Shown in pieces: positions 5,059-6,718 of a stretch of 6,718 nucleotides of DNA. The stretch's first letter is position 1; every line of letters starts with the position of its first letter. The stretch spans positions 1-6,718 of the forward strand of contig VSNK01000293.1 in NCBI GenBank assembly GCA_009774255.1, given 5' to 3'. Made by a program: the position numbers and the translations under genes. This DNA is from Faecalicatena sp. (GTDB taxonomy: Bacteria; Bacillota; Clostridia; Lachnospirales; Lachnospiraceae). The notes under the pieces are model-generated. The model was not told the DNA's origin. It did no database searches and saw only the letters and a list, made by a program, of their open reading frames with translations.

Positions 5059-6393
5059 ATGGAATTCCCAGATTCGATCAAACATCTGATTACCTATTCG
5101 ATATTGTTTCCGCTGGCCCCATTGTGTTTTTATCCGGTATGGGATTATGTAAAAAGCAGGCTCTCCGTCCTACTTACAAAGATCGTCCTTACGTTTACCG
5201 GATTGACGATGTTCTTGCTGCTGGTGCAATACTTTGATCCGGCATTGCTGGATACAAACTATATTAGTCTCATCTGCTTTAGCTGCTGCTTCTATTTCTA
5301 TCAAAAAGAAATTCGGCTGCCTGTGAGCAAAAAGCTGTTTGTGTTTTTGACGGCAGGTCTTGTCTGCAGCTTTTCGTTGCTGTTCGCCACGATCGCAGAT
5401 TACATTCTGTACCCAACAGGAAATTATATGGATTTTTCAGGGGAGGCGCTGGCGGTGCAGCTCCTGTTTTTGCTGGCCGCGGACGTGGTTCTTTATATCC
5501 CGTTTACAAAGTACCTGGGCTGGATCATAGACAATTTTCATGAGGAAGCAGTATGGAGAGGAATGTGTACGATTCCGCTGCTGTTCATTATGGTACTGCA
5601 TATAATGGTTCCCTATCAGTACAGCAGAATGTATATCGGAAGGATTATGGAGATATATCTGGTGGTTTTAATTTTCTTTGTCTTTCTTGCCGTGATGATC
5701 TATCTGATGTTTTATGTCATCACATATACGTATGTGCGGAAGCAGAATGCAGAGTATATGAATCAGTTCCTTGCCATCCAGGGGGCGCAGTATCAGCAGC
5801 TATTGCGGACAGTCGGGGAAAACAGCCGTATCCGGCACGATTTCCGTCATCAACTGATCGTGATCTCGGAGCTGGTGAACCAGAAGGAGTACGGCAGGCT
5901 GGAGCAGTATGTCCACAAATACATTGAGAATGTAGAGACAGATGTGAAGCTGTATTCCTATTCTGCGGCAGTGAATTCCGTGATCTCTTATTTCCAGTCT
6001 ATGTGTGACAGGAAGGGCATCCGGACGGAATTTTCCGTTTCCCTGCCCAACAGCCTTCCGATATCTGACCAGGATCTCTGTATCCTGCTGGGAAACCTCC
6101 TGGAAAATGCGATTGAGGCTTCCGAAAATATTACGGATCCGTATATCTGTATGAAGATCCGGCAGACCGCAGCGAATATTCTTGCGGTGAAATCCGTCAA
6201 TCTCTACCGGGGAACAGTCAGGACGGAGAATGGACGCTACTTTTCCTCCAAAAGGGCAGGAGTCGGGCAAGGGCTGGAATCAATCCGGATCATTGCGCAA
6301 AAATATCAGGGAATGATGGAGGTATTGACAGATCAGAATCTATTTACGGTGAAAGTGCTGCTGCAGATCCCGTCCGGGGATATACAAAAGTGA
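5059..6393 (+). CDS. GHKL-domain sensor histidine kinase (AgrC/HPK10-like)
   Basis: The protein has 444 residues. Seven hydrophobic segments lie at about 11-28, 38-57, 68-81, 91-114, 130-150, 170-186 and 199-221, with no large outside domain, so the membrane bundle itself probably senses the signal. A helix at 228-255 leads to the dimerisation/phosphotransfer motif RIRHDFRHQL, with H260 the likely phosphorylated histidine. The ATPase domain has an N-box LLGNLLENAIEA (343-354; N346 and N350), a central VNLYRGT stretch (380-386) and a glycine-rich GVGQGLESI (401-409). These fit the HPK10 class, whose best-known members sense peptides. GAGGG (5047-5051) overlaps the regulator's stop codon, with seven-base spacing, so translation is probably coupled. 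No agrB/agrD-like pheromone genes are seen here. Confidence 0.92.
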   Translation: MEFPDSIKHLITYSILFPLAPLCFYPVWDYVKSRLSVLLTKIVLTFTGLTMFLLLVQYFDPALLDTNYISLICFSCCFYFYQKEIRLPVSKKLFVFLTAGLVCSFSLLFATIADYILYPTGNYMDFSGEALAVQLLFLLAADVVLYIPFTKYLGWIIDNFHEEAVWRGMCTIPLLFIMVLHIMVPYQYSRMYIGRIMEIYLVVLIFFVFLAVMIYLMFYVITYTYVRKQNAEYMNQFLAIQGAQYQQLLRTVGENSRIRHDFRHQLIVISELVNQKEYGRLEQYVHKYIENVETDVKLYSYSAAVNSVISYFQSMCDRKGIRTEFSVSLPNSLPISDQDLCILLGNLLENAIEASENITDPYICMKIRQTAANILAVKSVNLYRGTVRTENGRYFSSKRAGVGQGLESIRIIAQKYQGMMEVLTDQNLFTVKVLLQIPSGDIQK

Positions 6394-6414
6394 AGTCGCT
6401 CTTTTGCTCTTTAA

Positions 6415-6552
6415 TCGATCCCCAATATCGCGGGAGAGGTGAGTTTTGAGTATCAATACCATGGAACGTCTAACATGTATGAGCGAAATGATTTTTCTGA
6501 AGTTGCAGATCTAAAATATGTAAAACTTATGCGTAAGGAGATATTCTGCTGA
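6415..6552 (+). other. Orphan short open frame or gene remnant downstream of the kinase
   Basis: An open frame of 45 codons ends at TGA 6550-6552. From GTG 6439 it would give 37 residues (VSFEYQYHGTSNMYERNDF then SEVADLKYVKLMRKEIFC). The composition is protein-like, with mixed charges and aromatics, but no start has a properly spaced ribosome binding site. GAGAGG directly abuts the GTG. The DNA is more AT-rich than the upstream genes. It may be the decayed end of a lost gene or a chance frame. No family is recognised. Confidence 0.25.
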
Positions 6553-6626
6553 TCATATTTTAAAAAAGGAGCCCTTAAATTAAGAAGGAACTTTGTTTAG
6601 CAGAGGTATTTCCCATATTTTGTCAT

Positions 6627-6664
6627 AAATGGGGAAAAAACTATGGTTTTTTCCCCATTTCTTT
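6627..6664 (+). terminator. Strong intrinsic terminator closing the cluster, possibly bidirectional
   Basis: AAATGGGGAAAAAA (6627-6640) and TTTTTTCCCCATTT (6647-6660) form a perfect 14-bp stem with a six-base loop, followed by CTTTT. The stem's A-tract and T-tract sides also allow weaker function on the minus strand. It lies about 230 bases after the kinase stop and marks the likely end of the plus-strand transcript. Confidence 0.85.
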
Positions 6665-6717
6665 TAACTCCAAACATCACAAAAATCTAACAAAAATTTC
6701 CAAATATCACGAAAATT
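6664..6717 (-). CDS. Possible C-terminal tail of a convergent minus-strand gene
   Basis: On the minus strand a frame is open from the right edge to TAA at 6666-6664 and reads NFRDIWKFLLDFCDVWS. The stop lies three bases before the terminator stem, which suits a convergent gene sharing a bidirectional terminator. The peptide repeats F-x-D-x-W at a ten-residue period, matching the 30-base DNA repeat. Seventeen codons are too few to establish coding, and repetitive non-coding DNA is equally possible. Confidence 0.25.
   Translation of the reverse strand, partial: NFRDIWKFLLDFCDVWS
6669..6716. repeat. AT-rich direct repeat, 30-base period, at the right edge
   Basis: TCCAAACATCACAAAAAT (6669-6686) recurs as TCCAAATATCACGAAAAT (6699-6716), with two differences in 18 bases. 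Only two copies fit before the edge. It is too AT-rich and too diverged for a typical CRISPR repeat. It may belong to a longer tandem array or to a repetitive protein tail on the minus strand. Confidence 0.5.
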
Positions 6718-6718
6718 G

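Noticed and set aside
5800..6270. Minus-strand open frame of 156 codons opposite the kinase domain
   Set aside because: It is fully antisense to conserved histidine-kinase motifs and shows no recognisable domain.
6669..6718. Start of a CRISPR array
   Set aside because: The repeats are only 18 bases, differ at two positions, are very AT-rich, and are separated by 12 bases, far shorter than a spacer.

Overview
The window looks like chromosomal DNA of a low-to-moderate-GC Gram-positive anaerobe, most likely a Lachnospiraceae/Clostridia-type Firmicute. The basis is strong AGGAGG-type ribosome binding sites, GTG/ATG starts, a LytTR response regulator beside a GHKL histidine kinase, and an ECF sigma factor next to an ABC-2 exporter. 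This placement is inference; no marker gene is present.

Layout. (1) The left edge holds the first 20 codons of a minus-strand gene, probably a small DNA-binding regulator. It has a near-consensus sigma-A promoter (17-bp spacer) overlapped by palindromic GAATA/TATTC sites. (2) A 367-base gene-free stretch leads into the plus-strand cluster and contains a long foldable leader (252-402). (3) The first plus-strand block is an ECF sigma factor (428-943), a six-helix membrane protein (991-1731), an ABC ATPase (1881-2744) and an ABC-2-like permease (2907-4139). (4) The second block is a LytTR response regulator (about 4323-5048) and a seven-helix GHKL histidine kinase (5059-6393), whose ribosome binding site overlaps the regulator's stop codon. 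(5) The right edge holds a short orphan open frame, a strong intrinsic terminator (14-bp stem) and a 30-base-period direct repeat, possibly the tail of a convergent gene.

How the genes may work together. The sigma / membrane protein / ATPase / permease order resembles the Bacillus subtilis sigY operon, where an ECF sigma factor is co-transcribed with its regulators and an ABC exporter. Here the gene in the anti-sigma position is a six-helix protein with ABC-2-like features and no visible zinc-finger anti-sigma domain. The AgrA/AgrC-like pair downstream suggests a second, signal-responsive layer of control. The substrate and signal are unknown; antimicrobial or envelope-stress export is a reasonable but unproven guess.

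The most unusual feature is not the proteins. Every long gap of the plus-strand cluster carries an elaborate inverted-repeat structure. Three gaps share a bulged, nested triloop hairpin whose stem sequences differ while pairing is kept. One of these gaps also carries two tandem hairpins with compensatory differences. A fourth gap holds a 37-bp hairpin bounded exactly by 8-bp direct repeats. They may be a family of mobile intergenic palindromes or co-opted RNA control elements.
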